Source: Streptomyces sp. ALI-76-A | Lineage (GTDB): Bacteria; Actinomycetota; Actinomycetes; Streptomycetales; Streptomycetaceae | Length of the DNA: 64,000 nucleotides | Assembly (NCBI RefSeq): GCF_030287445.1 | Contig: NZ_JASVWB010000002.1 | Location: 5,208,001-5,272,000 of the forward strand | Direction: 5' to 3' | Shown here: positions 63,611 through 64,000 of the stretch, piece by piece | How the letters are laid out: each line of letters opens with the position of its first letter | How positions within the stretch are numbered: the stretch's first letter is position 1 | Notes under the pieces: generated by a model | What the model was told of the DNA's origin: nothing | The model's database searches: none | What the model saw: only the letters and a program-made list of their open reading frames with translations | Translations under genes and position numbers: made by a program

Positions 63611-63665
63611 GACTGTAAATCTGCCGGCTCAGCCTTCCCAGGTTCGAATCCTGGCGCCGCCACAC
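63611..63665 (+). repeat. attR, 55-bp copy of the tRNA-Tyr 3' end
   Basis: Identical to 46941-46995. It lacks the 5' part of the tRNA, so no functional tRNA forms here. It marks the right end of the element. Confidence 0.93.
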
Positions 63666-63671
63666 TGGGGA

Positions 63672-63711
63672 AGACCCCCTTCCTCTGCGGAAACGCAGAG
63701 GAAGGGGGTCT
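63672..63711. terminator. Perfect 18-bp hairpin beyond attR
   Basis: AGACCCCCTTCCTCTGCG (63672-63689) and CGCAGAGGAAGGGGGTCT (63694-63711) with a GAAA loop, followed by CTTCGTTGT. It is most simply the original tRNA-Tyr terminator, now separated from the gene by the element. Confidence 0.75.
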
Positions 63712-63723
63712 CTTCGTTGTGGC

Positions 63724-63969
63724 TCAGTCGTCGTGGCCAGTTCGATGGCGTGGTCGTCGAGGCGGGTGCCTGGCAGGGGCACCGTGGCGGCCCGGGGCGG
63801 AGTCGGAGAAGGCGTACGTACCGCCGAGGCCGGTCGTGCTGGTGGTGACGACGTTGCCCGCGGCGTCCATCAGGGGGACCAGCCGCGTCGCCCAGCGAGG
63901 CGTCCTGGCCGTGCGCCGTCCCGCACCTCCGCTCCAGGGCGCAGCTCGATCCGCCACTCGATCCGCCAC
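63724..63969 (-). pseudogene. Fragment of a Cna/SdrD-type surface-protein repeat
   Basis: The minus strand contains VPLMDAAGNVVTTSTTGLGG then TYAFSDSAPG (about bases 63800-63875), the pattern of Cna B-type or carboxypeptidase-regulatory beta-sandwich repeats of secreted proteins. The flanking residues do not continue the fold, and the next part seems to be in another frame. It is a remnant, or the damaged edge of a larger gene outside the window. The rest up to 64000 shows nothing. Confidence 0.4.
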
Positions 63970-64000
63970 AGGATCGCCACTCGGAAGACCCCGGTGCCGC

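Larger units (their letters stand above)
46941..63665. mobile_element. Integrative and conjugative element (AICE) in tRNA-Tyr
   Basis: A ~16.7-kb element bounded by 55-bp perfect direct repeats of the tRNA-Tyr 3' end (46941-46995 and 63611-63665). It encodes a tyrosine recombinase and AlpA-like excisionase at the left end, a replication ATPase and Prim-Pol, a TraB/FtsK DNA translocase, spread-type membrane proteins, and a regulatory block with Nudix and GntR genes. This is the AICE plan known from pSAM2 and SLP1; SLP1 also uses tRNA-Tyr. No obvious defect in the core genes. The cargo at the right end (61.5-63.3 kb) has lower GC and frameshifts. Confidence 0.93.

Overview
The window is a piece of a Streptomyces-type chromosome. 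The base composition is GC-rich with strong third-position GC, starts are often GTG, operons overlap by ATGA or GTGA, and the gene content (second nuo-like cluster, KorAB, secreted transglycosylase under a c-di-AMP riboswitch, YajQ, tRNA-Tyr carrying an integrative element) is typical of the genus. Identifications rest on motif reading and family knowledge only; no database search was run.

Left arm (1-22 kb). A truncated sugar ABC transporter (two permeases) is followed by a LacI regulator and a HAD phosphatase. A 169-bp MITE-like inverted-repeat element abuts the stop codon of a secreted lytic transglycosylase whose leader is a ydaO-type (c-di-AMP) riboswitch. Then come a long-chain polyprenyl diphosphate synthase, a CHRD protein, a LolA-like protein, an ABC exporter, an FMN reductase, an amidase with low-complexity inserts, a degenerate P-loop protein divergent from a Pro/Ala-rich TPR-like protein, an M28 aminopeptidase, a VOC protein, a decayed MFS gene whose remnant is overlapped antisense by rarD, and an NmrA/HxlR divergent pair.

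Respiratory block (22.4-42 kb). On the minus strand lie korAB (2-oxoacid:ferredoxin oxidoreductase) and a two-component unit with two paralogous sensor kinases and one NarL-type regulator. Divergently there is a tight operon nuoA-B-C-H-I-J-K-L-M-N that lacks nuoD, E, F and G. Without the NADH-binding module this set is predicted to take electrons from another donor; the neighbouring KorAB makes ferredoxin plausible, but that is inference. Several subunits carry long disordered tails. HtpX, YccF, a barstar-domain protein, a SUKH protein, an amino-acid permease, a GlsB/YeaQ protein and YajQ follow.

Integrative element (46.94-63.67 kb). tRNA-Tyr is the integration site of a ~16.7-kb actinomycete integrative and conjugative element (AICE) bounded by 55-bp direct repeats. 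The recombinase, excisionase, replication (ATPase and Prim-Pol) and TraB genes are those expected of an SLP1/pSAM2-type element. The replication operon also contains a C5-methyltransferase-like gene. A translationally coupled spread-type operon contains a PycTM (Pycsar effector-like) membrane protein with no visible cyclase. A control module (DUF5919-type regulator, Nudix, HD, double-wHTH GntR) recalls the Pif/Kor control of pSAM2. Candidate cis sites are an iteron cluster next to xis, palindromes just 3' of traB, an operator array before traB, and a perfect dyad before the regulator gene.

The right end of the element holds lower-GC cargo: a SEFIR-domain gene and a small membrane-protein gene. 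Read through three single-base shifts, all of the same sign, they resolve into a ~459-residue SEFIR plus C-terminal-region protein and a ~141-residue membrane protein. This is the most interesting part of the window: a possible anti-phage or abortive-infection module, either decayed or mis-sequenced. Beyond attR only a terminator and a fragment of a Cna-type surface-protein repeat are visible.
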